Shown: positions 51,815 to 63,415 of the stretch, one piece after another
Numbering within the stretch: the stretch's first letter is position 1
How the letters are laid out: every line of letters starts with the position of its first letter
Source of the DNA: Rhabdophis nuchalis
Taxonomy: Eukaryota > Chordata > Lepidosauria > Squamata > Natricidae
Assembly: GCA_039707465.1 (NCBI GenBank)
Contig: CM077653.1
Location: forward strand, 3,607,184-3,671,183
Direction: 5' to 3'
DNA: 64,000 bases
The notes under the pieces: model-generated
Told to the model about the DNA's origin: nothing
Databases searched by the model: none
Seen by the model: only the letters and a program-made list of their open reading frames with translations
Program-made: the position numbers and the translations under genes

Positions 51815-53119
51815 CTGTAAGCTCTGAGTTCTGACTCTGCTGCATTGTGAAATAACTTAGCAGTCTGGGCTTCTCTGCTGAAATGAATCTCACTGCCTGT
51901 GTTTGCTTGTAACTCTCCTGCCTTGTGTTGTCTTGGAGGAACCACTGTTGGTATTGTACATTTATTTGTCTATTTTTATATATATAAAGAAGTGAATGAA
52001 TCCTGTTGCATCGGTTATCTCTGTGTGCTTTCTGGATTTAATGTATGCAACAAAATCTGACACACATAAAGGACCTCTTGCTTGAGTTAACCAACTTTGG
52101 AGTGGAAGTGTTCTCCCCCAGAATTTCCTATAAATTTTGTCCTGGAAGAGAAACAAGCCACCCAATCCCTTTGGGGCTCTGTTTCAAGTGACATCCTGGC
52201 GACGATCCGAAGCAGATGGCAGTTATTTCTCTTGAGTGGGCTGCGGAACATCAGCTGACCTCCACCCGGATCTGGTGGCTCTTAAGAAGATGGCTGGGTG
52301 GAAAGGCGAAGCTGGAGTAACAATATCCTTTCAGCTGCTCCTTTTTCTCTGGAACCCCTGTGGCTAAATTGCAAGACGATGCTAATGACCTGCTCTCCAG
52401 GAGTCAAAAGATCAGGCATTTGACTGCCGAGCTCCCGTATTCGATGCTCTTCTATGATCGCTCTTCTGTCTTGGCGTTGACATTGGCATGACAGCCCGGC
52501 AGCACTAATGCACTTCCCCTCTGTTTTTTGTGATGTACCCACAAATAATGAGAGATAATGAAAAACTGGGAGCCATTTTCTTCTCCTTTTCAAGGGGTTA
52601 TAGAAGAACCCAGGCAAATTGTGTGTGTGTGTGTATGTATGAGTGTGTGTGTGCGTGTGTGTTCATTCTGTTGCTTTTTGTGTAGCTTTTGGTATTGCTC
52701 ACAGTCTTATGTCTACTAAATATCCATTCAGCCCTCATTCTCCATCCCTTTGTAGATGTGATAATAAGCACCTCTATCACTCTCTTGCAACAAAAGGCAA
52801 ATATGGAAACGATACTGAGGTTAAAAAAGTATTGTTAGCATCAAAGACATTCATCATCTCAGACAGCAGAGGGTCCTTCCTAACTCTCTGAACTTAAGCT
52901 GGAACAACTGTTCTCCTGGGCTTTCTCTTGTGGTTGCTCCCAAGTCCTGCCTGAAGAGGTTGCCCTCCCCCTGACACGCTTTCAAAAAGTATGAAGACAT
53001 GGTTTTGACAGCAGGTCAGAGAACCCAGGTTACTACAGAGCCCACCAAGGGGTTGGTCTGATTGTTGTCATCAGGGGTATCCTTATGCTTTGTCAACCAT
53101 GAAAGACAGGGATGGACTA
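51815..53119. other. No recognised gene; (GT)n 52620-52662
   Basis: About 1.3 kb with no identifiable element apart from an interrupted GT run. The 111-codon minus frame at 52282-52617 has no domain. Single-copy in appearance. Confidence 0.4.
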
Positions 53120-53352
53120 TACAGGTAGTCCTCACTTGGTGACTTCTTGTTCAGTGACCATTCGAAGTTACAACAGTGCTCAAGAAGAAGACTTATGGCC
53201 AGTCCTTGAAGTTGTAGCTATGGCAGAGTCCTCCCCATCACAGGATCATGATTGGGAAAATTGGCAACCGGCACACCCGGTCACATTGGAACTGGGGATT
53301 TCTGGGAGTTGAAGTCCACAAGTCTTAAAGTCCCCAAGTTTGGACACCCCTG
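53120..53352 (+). mobile_element. MITE left end joined to half of a fold-back MITE
   Basis: 53120-53282 starts ACAGGTAGTCCTCACTTGG and includes 'ccattcgaagttacaacagt', as in the 15425 family. 53283-53352 is only the right arm of the fold-back family ('gagttgaagtccacaagtct', 'tttggacacccctg'). Confidence 0.65.
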
Positions 53353-53887
53353 ACCTAGGCGGTCACAAAAGAGTCCATCAAAGATGCTCTTGTTGTCAGA
53401 AGCGGCTTGGCCTCTGCTCCCCAGATATCAACCGACACGATCAAACAAGAGACGGATAAATAGATCTTCCGCTTGTTGGTTGAACAATGTCACTTTTGCC
53501 TTCGCAGACAACAATGCTCCTAGCAAAAAAAAAAGGGGGGGGGAAATCCCTGGGGAGAGAAGGGCAGCATTTATTAAACTCGATATCGGTTTCTGTGTCT
53601 CTGCTAACTTATGGGAAAGATGACATTTTGACAGGTCAAAACATTGCCCAACGCGTTTGGATAGCGGGTTGAGACAATGAGAAGTTCAGATGCCTTGTTA
53701 GTGACACTACACAACCTGGCAGGTTTCTCTGGCCATGGAGGCCCACCTCCTAATAAGGCTCGTTAATATTGAGACGGTTCGAGAGAAAGAGAATGTTTTT
53801 GATTTTGATTTTTATTCTTCATACATATATCCACAAATATACAGTACATTCTCATTACCTTCCCACCAAAGGTTCCTATTTTTCTAC
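53353..53887. other. No recognised gene
   Basis: An A8/G8 run lies at 53526-53542. Nothing else is supported. Confidence 0.4.
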
Positions 53888-54043
53888 TTGCATTCTTACA
53901 TGCTTTCGAACTGCTAGGTTGGCAGAAGCTGCGACACGTCACGGGAGCTCACTCCGTTACGCAGTGCTAGGGATTCGAACCGCCGAACTGCCAACCTTTC
54001 TGATCGACAAGCTCAGTGTCTTAGCCACTGAGCCACCGCTTCC
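53888..54043 (-). mobile_element. tRNA-derived SINE head, 3'-truncated
   Basis: The minus strand gives an A-box-like TGGCTCAGTGGCT and a perfect B-box GGTTCGAATCC (in plus: 'gggattcgaaccgcc'), then 'gtgagctcccgtgac' and 'ctgccaacctagcagttcga', and stops. It is the same SINE as at 912-1269. A copy that keeps its 5' head but lacks its 3' body is unusual for target-primed insertion; breakage after insertion is likely. Confidence 0.88.
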
Positions 54044-54325
54044 CTTACTTTCTCATCTTACGCCTTTCTTATTTCACAGCTTCGGCTTAACATTTCTTTC
54101 TTTTTTTCAATCAAATTTTTATTTTTTATATTCTTTATACATATCAGTGTGTGAACTGTGTGGTAACTGGGTAGCATCCATTTCACTATACATAAACATA
54201 GTCTAATTCTTCATAAATATTACATTTCAATTCCATTCTTTCATATTATTTATACATGTCTTTCATTATCACCCTTCTTTTCTGAACCTTCTTTCTGTCC
54301 TTTTGTGTATCTTAAGATATTAATA
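54044..54325. other. AT-rich sequence of unknown origin
   Basis: 'tttttttcaatcaaattttt' (from about 54103) resembles an inverted LINE or pseudogene poly-A junction. The AT-rich sequence continues on the other side of the solo LTR to about 55090, so the LTR interrupted it. Family unknown. Confidence 0.35.
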
Positions 54326-54812
54326 TGTTCTGACCCCCCTTCTTTCAACTAATTACCAGACTGGCTGCTTGCCTGACTGAGTCTTGGCTGCTTGCCTAAC
54401 TGACCCTGAACAGACCTGAAGCTTTTTAACACGACTAGAAACTAAACCTGCAACTCAATACGAAGAAATCCAAACCTAGAAATGACACATTGTTCTCTGC
54501 AAACTTCGTTAGCAGAGGCTTCCTTTTAAACCCTCTTGGGAGGGGCCAGCCATTAGGCAGCTGGGACTAATTCAACTCCTCCGAGTTCACCTTTGCTGCA
54601 ACTGAAGCTTTTTTCTTTCAGCCCGTCTTAACCTAGCATCAGAGACAAACTGGCCTTGATCCTCCCCACTACTCCAAGACCCAGGTGCCTCCTGATGACC
54701 AGCCAGGCTCTCTGCTCCCTCAAGGTCACCCTCCTCCTCCAGAGCAGACTCATAGGACTCCTCACTAGAGGAGTCCATCAGCAGCTCATCCAGAGCCGGA
54801 TGGGCCACAACA
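54326..54812 (-). mobile_element. Solo LTR with 6-bp TSD
   Basis: On the minus strand it runs TGTTGTGGCCCATCC ... GGTCAGAACA. TTAATA stands at 54320-54325 and 54813-54818. U3 contains a 73-codon acidic frame (54587-54808), with LDELLMDSSSEESYESALEE and EEGDLEGAESLAG, open up to the 5' tip of the LTR. 'gtttaaaaggaagcc' is a possible TATA region. It shares tips with the 42185 LTR but differs much in U3, so it is a sister subfamily. With no internal region and one TSD pair, it is a product of LTR-LTR recombination. Confidence 0.85.
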
Positions 54813-55662
54813 TTAATATATAATTATTATTTCAACCCACTATTTTCTATTCTGATTTTAACTCCCCCCCTTTCATATTGCTATAATATTCAAAGTCGTG
54901 TTTCTCACCTATTTTGCTGTTCATATTTCCATCGTTAAATCAAAGTTCCATCCTTCATCCTTCCATTATTCAATCTCTTTATACAGTTTTAAGTATCAAT
55001 CACAATCATTTATACATTGAGGGTATTTCTATTCATGCTCTTTCCAGTTTTTCAACCCATTTCTTCTTCATTTCTGCCCTCTGCGTAGTGTTGCATATCC
55101 CAGAAGGTGAACTGCACGTTGTAAATGCGTAGTACATGTAAGCACATGTAAGCATATTGGGGAAACTATGCTCCTTTGTGATCTCAATATTGGGCAACCT
55201 TAGTTGGTGGGGGGGGTGTTCTTTTTTGTTGCAAACCTCTCCGACATCGTTGGAGGCATGGGTGTGGCTGTGCTTATTTTGCTCTTAACAGTCTGACACC
55301 AATTAATCATTGTGAAAATATGTAAATATTTTCCCTTATGCATTTAGCTCAGCTCGGGGGCAATTTCCATGGTGTAGAAGAAAAGAATGAATGGGGGGAA
55401 AGAGAAGAGAAAAAAAAAGAAAGAAATTTGAGCTTAACGCTGTCAGTAGGCATCTCCGATAAGTTGTCAAACTTGCTTTAAATGATGTGCTTAGCAGTTA
55501 GCTTTCTTTCCTTTCTCACTCGCGAAAACTCCTTGGGCTAAAGAAGGCGCACTGGGGGGTTTTGGATGGCGAGATCCTTCTGTAGCATTTGAAATTCATT
55601 ATCTTGGCGCACACTGGAGCGGTGACCCCCTTGGACATTCCTGTGCTCAGCCTGTCTCTTCT
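54813..55662. other. No recognised gene
   Basis: Continuation of the AT-rich sequence, then single-copy-looking DNA. Nothing supported. Confidence 0.4.
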
Positions 55663-56333
55663 GCATCTGGACTATTGTAACTCTCTCTACATGGGGCTCC
55701 CCTTGAGGTGCACTCGGAGACTTCAGCTAGTCCAGAATGCAGCCGCGCGAGCAATTATGGGAACCGCAAGGTTTACCCACGTAACACCGCTCCTGCGCGA
55801 GCTGCACTGGCTGCCTGTCGTCTTCCGGGTGCACTTCAAGGTTCTAGTTATCATCTTTAAAGCGCTCCATGGCTCGGGACCTAGCTATCTGCAGGATCGG
55901 ATCCTGCCTCATACATCCACACGGCCGATTCGCTCCCACAGAGAGGGACTTCTCCGGGTGCCGTCCATTAGACTTTGTCAGCGGGCGACGCCCAGGGGAA
56001 GGGCTCTCTCTGTGGCGGGCCCAGCCCTCTGAAATGACCTTCCCCCCGAAATCAGAACAACCACGGACCTCCGCTCCTTCCGTCTAAAACTAAAAACATA
56101 TCTGTTCTGCTTGGCCGGCCTAGGGTAGTCTCTCTTCGATGGGGTTGCTAGAAATTTTAGATGGGGATTTTAGCAATTTTTAACTGGATTTTTAGCGCAG
56201 GGATAAGGTTTAATTTGTTTTTAATTATATGTGTGTATTTATTGTTTTATTTGCCCTGTGCACCGCTCCGAGTCCCTTCGGGGAGAGGGAGCGGTCAACA
56301 AATTAAAATTTATTATTATTATTATTTATCTAT
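55663..56333 (+). mobile_element. L2-clade LINE 3' fragment, subfamily B, (ATT) tail
   Basis: The frame 55589-56032 covers LDYCNSLYMGLPLRCTRRLQ, AIMGTARFTHVTPLLREL, ALHGSGPSYLQDRILPHTS and RSHREGLLRVPSIRLCQRA to GPAL, where TGA at 56030-56032 replaces the TGG of the WND motif. The coding trace then continues NDLPPEIRTTTDLRSF to GL near 56125. The 3' UTR ends 'caccgctccgagtcccttcg', then (ATT)n to about 56333. Confidence 0.9.
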
Positions 56334-56892
56334 TCTCTTGATACTACGCAGTTGCTCCTGGCCTTTAACCTCCTAGGAACAAATTGGCATGTCACACCAG
56401 AGCCCTTCGCTGTCTCCACGCGTGACAGCTCATGAGGTGACCTTGGAAGGCGTTTTGAAAGGGAAGGAAGAAGAAGGAGATAAGTGCTTCTTCTCCTAAT
56501 GAGCCAAGAATTCTTGGGGCGGCCTTCAAAGCCCTCAAGACTTTCTGTTTATCTGCTTCTTTTCCATGGGCAATCTGTTTTGGGCCTCAGTTACTACAGC
56601 TATTCCTACTCCTTGTCAAGGTTCCAAATAGCATCCAAAATTAAAGCAGAGTCCAAGGCAAAGGATTCCTCAAAGTTCCAATTTATTAAGAAAGCCATGT
56701 TGGCACCTCTGGGAAAACCCAAATCCGAAAGCTTCCAGGTTTTCCCACCCAGTTGAAAGTTCAAGATCTTGCCCACCACACCCACAAGCCCATCCCATGG
56801 TCCAATCTCTCACTGCCACGACGACAGATTCCAGCCATCCAGTTCCTGTCAGGTGCAAGGATAAGGTGACCTTGACTTTCTGAGAAGGAATG
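56334..56892. other. No recognised gene
   Basis: 'ttccaatttattaagaaagc' around 56677-56697 may be retroelement-related. Nothing else is supported. Confidence 0.35.
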
Positions 56893-57647
<755 letters not shown>

Positions 57648-57703
57648 GGCTACACATCTTCCAAGCTCCATACCATCCCCCCTCCCAGTTTGCCATAGTA
57701 ACT

Positions 57704-58799
57704 ACCGTATTTTTTGGAGTATAAGACTCACCTTTTCCCTCAAAAAAGAGGGTGAAAATCTGGGTGCGTCTTATACACTGAATACAGCTTTTTTGGCCTC
57801 CCGAAACCCCACCCCATCACCAAAATGGCCATGCATAACCTTTAGGAAGCTTCCAGAGTGCTCCTGGGGGCTGAGGAGGGCAAAAATGAGGGAAAAACGG
57901 GCCATTTTTTGCTCAATTTTGCCCCCCCCCCCCGACCCCAGGAGCACTCTACAACCCTCCTAAAGGATATCCATGCCTTTTTTTTTCTTTTGCAAAAAAA
58001 CAGGCTGTTTTGGGGATGTTTGCAGAGTGCAAAACCTTTTTTTTTTTAAATTGCCTCTTCAAAACCTGGGTGCATCTTTATTATTATTATTTATTTATTT
58101 ATTATATTTATACCCCGCCCTTCTCCAAACGGACCCAGGGCGGCGCACAGGAATGTTAAAATACATACAAAACATAATAAAATTTTAAAAAACTTATTCT
58201 AATAAAATCCTGTGCTAAAACCGAATTAGAAATCCCAAATTTAAAACTATCTAGAAGTCAGTAATGGAGGTTACGCTAGGCCGGCTAGATGGAATAGATG
58301 TGTCTTCAGACACTTGCGGAAGAGGCGGAGGTCGGAGATGGTGCGGAGTTCAGGGGGTAGGTCGTTCCAAAGGGCGACAGAGAAGGCTCTTCCCCTGGGT
58401 GTCGCCAGTCAGCATTGTCCAGCCGACGGCACCCTGAGGAGGCCCTCTCTGTGGGAGCGTATCGGTCTGAGGGATGTATAGGGCAGGAGGCGGTCTCGCA
58501 TGTAACTAGGCCCCAAGCCATGGAGAGCTTTAAAGATGGTCGTTAAAACCTTGAAGCGCACCCGAAAGACCACAGGAAGCCAGTGCAGCTCGCGCAGGAT
58601 AGGTGTTATGTGGGAATGTCTAGGCGCTCCCGTAATCACCCGCGCAGCTGCATTCTGGACTAGCTGCAGCTTTCGGGTGCACCTCAAGGGAAGCCCCATG
58701 TAGAGAGCATTACAGTAGTCGAGTCGAGAGTTGACGAGTGCTTGAGTGACTGTGCCTAATCTTATATTCCGGTGCATCTTATACTACAAAAAATACCGT
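57704..58799. mobile_element. TIR MITE split by an L2 copy
   Basis: Left tip ACCGTATTTTTTGGAGTATA (57704), right tip 'atactacaaaaaataccgta' (58780-58799), imperfect inverses. TA-type flanks make a mariner-like origin possible. Inside are C and T homopolymers (57919-57934, 57979-57986, 58039-58048). The L2 at 58077-58757 interrupts it between 'gggtgcatctt' and 'atcttatattcc'. Confidence 0.72.
58077..58757 (-). mobile_element. L2-clade LINE 3' fragment, subfamily A, nested
   Basis: The minus-strand frame 58409-58777 gives SRLDYCNALYMGLPLRCTRK, LQLVQNAAARVITGAPR, WLPVVFRVRFKVLTTIFKAL and RSHREGLLRVPSAGQC. It then shifts frame where 'ggcccgcca' is missing near 58376. The 3' UTR 'gcgccgccctgggtcc' is followed by an (AAT/AAAT)n tail. 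Truncated at GCACAGTCACTCAAG. Confidence 0.9.
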
Positions 58800-58804
58800 A
58801 TACT

Positions 58805-58987
58805 TGAATATGTGGCAGGCTTGAGGCCTCTCCAAAGCCAGAGAAGGTCTGTGGCTGTAAATCCTCCCTTGAAAGACTTTGCTGGATGTGAATGAGCAGA
58901 ATTCACAGTCAATGAATATAAGGTTGTTTTTTTTTGTTGGGACCAGGAGTTTGCTTCAGGCTCTTGGGAAATCTCAGTCAGAACAAA
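58805..58987 (+). mobile_element. LTR R-U5 fragment
   Basis: 'ccaaagccagagaaggtctg', 'tgaaagactttgctggatgt' and 'gaattcacagtcaatgaata' match 42735-42872. The poly-A signal AATAAA is changed to AATATA. It ends TCAGAACA. The U3 is missing. Confidence 0.82.
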
Positions 58988-59134
58988 TTTGGTCAGGCAG
59001 CCCACATACTGCCAGGTTGTGGCAACTGAACTTGGTCAAGGAGGAAGCCAAGAACATCTGTCCAGACAATACGACTCTGGAAACCTGCTACAGATGCTGT
59101 CCATATAGTGGTTTTAGAGGAGACCCTCAACAAG

Positions 59135-59137
<3 letters not shown>

Positions 59138-59181
<44 letters not shown>
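59138..59181. repeat. (CA)n microsatellite
   Basis: About 22 CA units without interruption. Confidence 0.98.
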
Positions 59182-59182
<1 letters not shown>

Positions 59183-59895
59183 ATGGTTGGATTCCTGCAT
59201 TTTCAAGCAAATGATCTTTTCTGTGGATGTGACATATTCTATTTTTCCACAACATTTGATAATATCTAACCCGGGCTGAAAGATTCTGCTGTCAGCTACT
59301 TACAGAGTGTGGGAGGTTGTGCAACCAGAGTCATAAATCAGACTATGCCTGCATAAAGTTTGACACCAGCTCAGCTTTTTAACTCAGTAGAATCCTATCT
59401 CCAAGAAAGACACCAGGGGCCATAGACCTGTGTTGTTTCGGGTAGTGAGATGGGCTGGCATATGAGCTTAATATATCACTTTAATAAACTCTGGTTAGTT
59501 TTGCAGGGTGGTAAGTGAAGACGTGGTACTTTAGTGTTTGGAAGTTCTGTCCAGGCATTGTCTCTCTTGGACAACAAAAGCCAAAGTGGGGCCAAAGTGT
59601 TGGTTGTCCCCTTTAAAAGCCCTACATTTATATATATTTTTCGTTATAAAGTGTTATTTTTTCCTTTCAAATACATTCACAAATATCCATTCTTGCAAAT
59701 ATTATGAACATTTATCTATTAACTATTGACATGGATCACAACATTCTTACAAGTATAGAAAACACAGTTGGGGTACCCCATACCTCTATCTTGTTTTACA
59801 ACAACTCTCCTCCTTCTCAACCTCCCTTCTCTGCCTTCTCCTGGGAAAGCCAAGGGAAATCATCAAAAACATTAAAAACTGAAAGTTAGAGTTAG
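59182..59895. other. No recognised gene
   Basis: AT-rich sequence. 59615-59760 resembles the unknown AT-rich sequence around 54103-54320 in style only. Nothing supported. Confidence 0.35.
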
Positions 59896-60045
59896 AATAT
59901 TTTGGACATGTGATCTGACACCCAGAAAAATGTGGCATCCTTCACTTCATCCTCCGGGGAAAGATTGAAGGCAAAGGAGGTCCAGGCAGAAGAACACCGT
60001 GGCTTCAAAATCTGAGGGACCGGTTTGGATAAAACTCCGCAGCAT
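59896..60045 (+). mobile_element. LINE ORF2 C-terminal remnant, family unresolved
   Basis: Translation gives EYFGHVI, stop, HPEKCGILHFILRGKIEGKG, GPGRRTPWLQNLRDRFG. The GHV...GKIEG..GPGRR..WL.NLR pattern is shared by the C-termini of several LINE endonuclease-reverse transcriptases. About 45 codons with one stop. Confidence 0.65.
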
Positions 60046-60137
60046 TTTTTTCATGTTTCACATGAAACTCCACAGCATTTCAGGCTGTTGATCAAAATAG
60101 GATCCCCAACATGATCGCTAATGTCTGATGATAGATA

Positions 60138-60491
60138 TGGCAGGAGGAGGAGGAGGAAAAGGAAGAGGAGGAGGAGAGGAAGAGGAGGAGGAGAAGGGGA
60201 GGAGGAGGAGGAGGAGAAAAGGAGGAGAAGGAGGAAGAAGAAGAGGAGGAGGAGGAAGAAGAAGAGGAGGAGAAGGCGAAAGAGAGGAAGAGGAGGAGTT
60301 GGAGGAGAAGAGGAAGAGGAGGAGGAGGAGGAGGAGAAGGAGAAGAAGGAGGAGGAGGAGAAGAAGGAGAAGAAGAAGAAGAAGAAGAAGAAGAAGAAGA
60401 AGAAGAAGAAGAAGAAGAAGAAGAAGAAGAAGAAGAAGAAGAAGAAGAAGAAGAAGAAGAAGAAGAAGAAGAAGAAGAAGAAGAAGAAGAA
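60138..60491. repeat. (GGA/AGA)n purine tract
   Basis: Mixed GGA and GAA triplets to about 60369, then pure (GAA)n of about 40 units. Glu/Lys/Arg and Leu/Phe frames are artefacts. Confidence 0.97.
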
Positions 60492-61254
60492 GCCCAGAGT
60501 CCTCGTGAGATGGTTGAGCGGCATAAAATTCGTCTTCATAAATCAAATAATAACAATAAATATCTGCTTCGTTCTTGGGGGCCCTGTTTATCTTGAACAA
60601 GAGCCCTTCAGCCAAAGTTCAAGAGTCTCCCGGATGGCTGACAACAACCCTCTGAGATGCTCCTCCTTTGACCTTAATTGCACAGGCAGAGGTGTGTCAC
60701 TGCTACCTGCACTCAACTCCCTGCTCTGTTAACCCGCTGCGCCAAATCTCACCCCTGACCTTGCTTTCTTGCCCGGCATTTCCATCCCTTTCGCTTCGCC
60801 CTTCTCACAAAGCTTCGGCAGGATGACCTCTCCGCCATCTCCAAGGGTGTCCTCCTTCAAACACAGGGATCGGTGTGACGTGCCAGGCAGCCGTCCCATC
60901 CTTTCACCGAGTGTGCCTCTAACCACAAAGAAGGAATCACTGGAGGTTGGAAATAAAAATAGACGGTGTTCTTTAATGCAGAGCAAGCGCCAATTCTCAC
61001 GTCTGGCCTTTTGTTTGTTTTCGTTACATTTGCAGGGAAACAATCCCAGCCAAATGCTATTGGAGTGTTTGGGCGATTTAATTAGCCAATAACCTGGATC
61101 CCGGCACTCGGCAGAAGGAGGCATTGGGGCTGGTGGGGGCTGTCTGTGCAAATGTGCTGGTGTTTTGTTTCTGTTTTTCTGTTATTCCGGAAGAGGGACG
61201 ACTTCTCAGCTACGCAAGATGCTCTGTGCTCACCACACGTTAGTCGATGTGCAG
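60492..61254. other. Single-copy-looking DNA, no recognised gene
   Basis: GC-moderate, non-repetitive. 60960-61100 includes 'gggcgatttaattagccaat' and reads like possible conserved non-coding DNA, unproven. Overlapping open frames on both strands (60769-61092 plus, 60729-61151 minus) have no recognised domain. Confidence 0.4.
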
Positions 61255-61390
61255 CTCGACATGCAGCTACACATCAGCTACACAGATAAAACTACACGTC
61301 TTCTGAATAGCTTTTATCCCAGAGCTGTAACTGCGTTCAGCAATGAACTAAAGGGTCATCACCATCAGTGAGCTGTTGGACAGCATGACT
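61255..61390 (+). mobile_element. LINE C-terminal scrap (L2/Rex-like)
   Basis: TTRLLNSFYPRAVTAFSNEL resembles the R..SF.P.A..L.N ending of L2/Rex-type LINE polyproteins, as does FFPPKAITLLN at about 17690. Too short for a family call. Confidence 0.5.
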
Positions 61391-61488
61391 TGATCTGTTG
61401 TGTGGATGCCTGGGCCGTTTAGGGCTGGGGAATTTTTGGTGTGTGTGTTTGTGTGTTTGGGGATTGTCTTGTGTATTGGGTCTGGTCC

Positions 61489-62082
61489 AGGGGTGGGTTC
61501 CTGCCAGTTCTAAGCTCTTCTCTAGAAGAGCTTCCACAAATCTCCAGTGCCGTTTAGAACCGGTTCCAGCTTCCTCCCCCCGCCCGTCCGCCCATCATCA
61601 AGATGAAGAGCAAGAGGAGGAATTCTGGGAGTTGAAGTCCACAAGTCTTAAAGCTGTCAAGTTTGAACACCCCTGGGTTTTTTTCCCTAAAGGGTTAGGG
61701 GTTCAAAGGTCTTGTAACTTGACATCTTTAAGATTTGCATGCTTCAAATGCCAGAGTTCCTGAGCCAATATTTTGGTTGCTAAGCAAGAGCGTTGTTAGG
61801 TGAGTTTCACACCACTTTACAAGTTGGCCATGCCCACTCAGTCACATAGCTGGCAAGCCATGCCCACCCGGTCACATGGCCCAGCAAGCCACTCCCACCA
61901 GGTCACATGGCCGGCAAGCCATTCCCACAAAGCAGGTCACGCCTACAGAAGAGATTCTAAAAAGAGGACGGGAGCCCGCAGGCGTGGTGGAGGCAAGCTG
62001 GGATGACAGCTTGAGTGCTGGCAGGCAGGCCTCCGTATGACGCCTGTGGCACGCATGCCAATAGGTTCGCCATCCCGGCCCT
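61489..62082. mobile_element. Cluster of hAT-like fragments with 30-bp tandem repeat
   Basis: CAGGGGTGGGTTCCTGCCAG at 61489 is a left tip. 61620-61672 is the right arm of the fold-back family. 61770-61960 is the middle of the hAT MITE in reverse ('ttttggttgctaagcaagag'), where 'cccacccggtcacatggccc' forms about three ~30-bp tandem units (61831-61930). 62049-62082 is another hAT tip ('aataggttcgccatcccgg'). Confidence 0.65.
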
Positions 62083-62544
62083 AAGATAATAAAATAATTC
62101 CTTTCAGGGGCAACAATGGCCCCTGAGTTTTGTTGTCCCCTTGGAAGTAAATCGTTGGAGAGTCCATTGCCCGTATCTTTGCAAACACCATGAGGGTAAT
62201 CAACATTCTTGCCCAGCAAAATAATTCATAATTTAAATGCAGTATCAATATAAACATGACAACCCATGTGACAGGAGGGAAAAAATCAAAGAGAATGTGA
62301 TGAATTTGCGGAAGTCTCTGAAATTCTACTAGGTGGCACCTGGAGCAAAAAAAATAAATAATACCCCAGCCAATGGGATAGTTTGTCTCCATAAATGTCC
62401 TGCTGAATTCCACTAATGACTCTTAGAGGTTTGAGCGGAGACAAAAGACACAGCAGAAACCTATTACACATAGAATTCCTTTTAGTACCTGCTGTCCTCT
62501 TAGTATCCAAACTGTAGCAGCTCGGCTAAAGTATTAACCGATTA
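62083..62544. other. No recognised gene
   Basis: Minus frame 62081-62413 has no domain. Nothing supported. Confidence 0.35.
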
Positions 62545-62985
62545 ACAGAGTTGGAAGGGACCTTGTAGCCCAACCCCACGCCCAAGCAGGAGACCCTACA
62601 TCATTTCTAACAAATGGCAGTCCAGTCTCTTCTTGAAAGCCTCCAGGGATGAAGCTCCCACAACTTCCGTTCCATGGGTTGCTTGTTTTCATGGTCAGAA
62701 CGTTCCTCCTTATTTCCAGGTTGAATCTCTCCTTGTTCAGTTTCCATCCAGTCTTCCTTGTCTGGCCTTCAGGTGCTTTGGAGAATAGCCTGACTCCCCT
62801 CCTCTCTTTGGCAGCCCCTCAAATATTGGAAGACTGCTCTCCTGTCTCCCCTGGTCCTTCTCTTCATTAGACTAGCCATGCCTAGTTCCTGCAACCATTC
62901 ATCGTATGTTTTAGCCTCCAGAACCCTCATCATCCTGGTTGCTCTTCTCTGTGCTCTTTCTAGGGTCTCCACATCTTTTTATTCC
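62545..62985 (-). mobile_element. CR1-L3 LINE 3' fragment
   Basis: The 3' UTR 'agttggaagggaccttgtag' is at 62550. Last codons, then a minus frame (62769-62972): METLERAQRRATRMMRVLEA, YDEWLQELGMASLMKRRTRG, RRAVFQYLRGCQREEG, after which the frame breaks. No microsatellite tail. Ends at 'gggtctccacatc'. Confidence 0.88.
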
Positions 62986-63087
62986 AAGTCATTCCTTGAA
63001 ACACACATTTCCATGTAGCGAATATTTCTTTCTTTTCTTTTTTCTTGTGTCTGGGGAAAATTAGAGGCTGTTAGTATTTCTATTGGG
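62986..63087. other. No recognisable feature
   Basis: Short T-rich spacer. Confidence 0.4.
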
Positions 63088-63415
63088 CAGTGTGGTGACT
63101 CAGTGGTTAAAACTCTGGCCTTGTTGGCAAGAAAGCCAGCAGCCAGGCTTGAGATCCAAGCGCCATGCGATGGGGTGAGCTCCCGTTCCTTGCACCAACT
63201 CCTGCCAACCTAGCAATTCGAAAGCGTGCAAACGTGAGTAGATAAATAGGTACCCCTTTGATGGGAAGCTAACGCCACTCGGTGATATCGTGTTGGCCAC
63301 ATGACCACAGAAATGCCTTCAGACAGTGTGCTGACACAATGGACCTGAAACAGAGATGAGTCAACAATGACTAGGGGAATAAAATCTGCAGGGATTCCTT
63401 TACCTTTAACCTTTT
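63088..63415 (+). mobile_element. tRNA-derived SINE, diverged, near full length
   Basis: A tRNA-like head with 'gtgactcagtggttaaaact' (A box) and a decayed B box ('gcttgagatcc'). Then 'ggggtgagctcccgttcctt', 'ctgccaacctagcaattcga', 'ttggccacatgaccacagaa' and 'gaaacagagatgagt', closing in 'cctttacctttaacc'. Same family as 912-1269, older by divergence. Confidence 0.82.

Noticed and set aside
60118..60732. Frames with Glu/Lys/Arg runs resembling a charged nuclear protein
   Set aside because: (GGA/GAA)n translation; the non-repetitive ends have no recognised domain.
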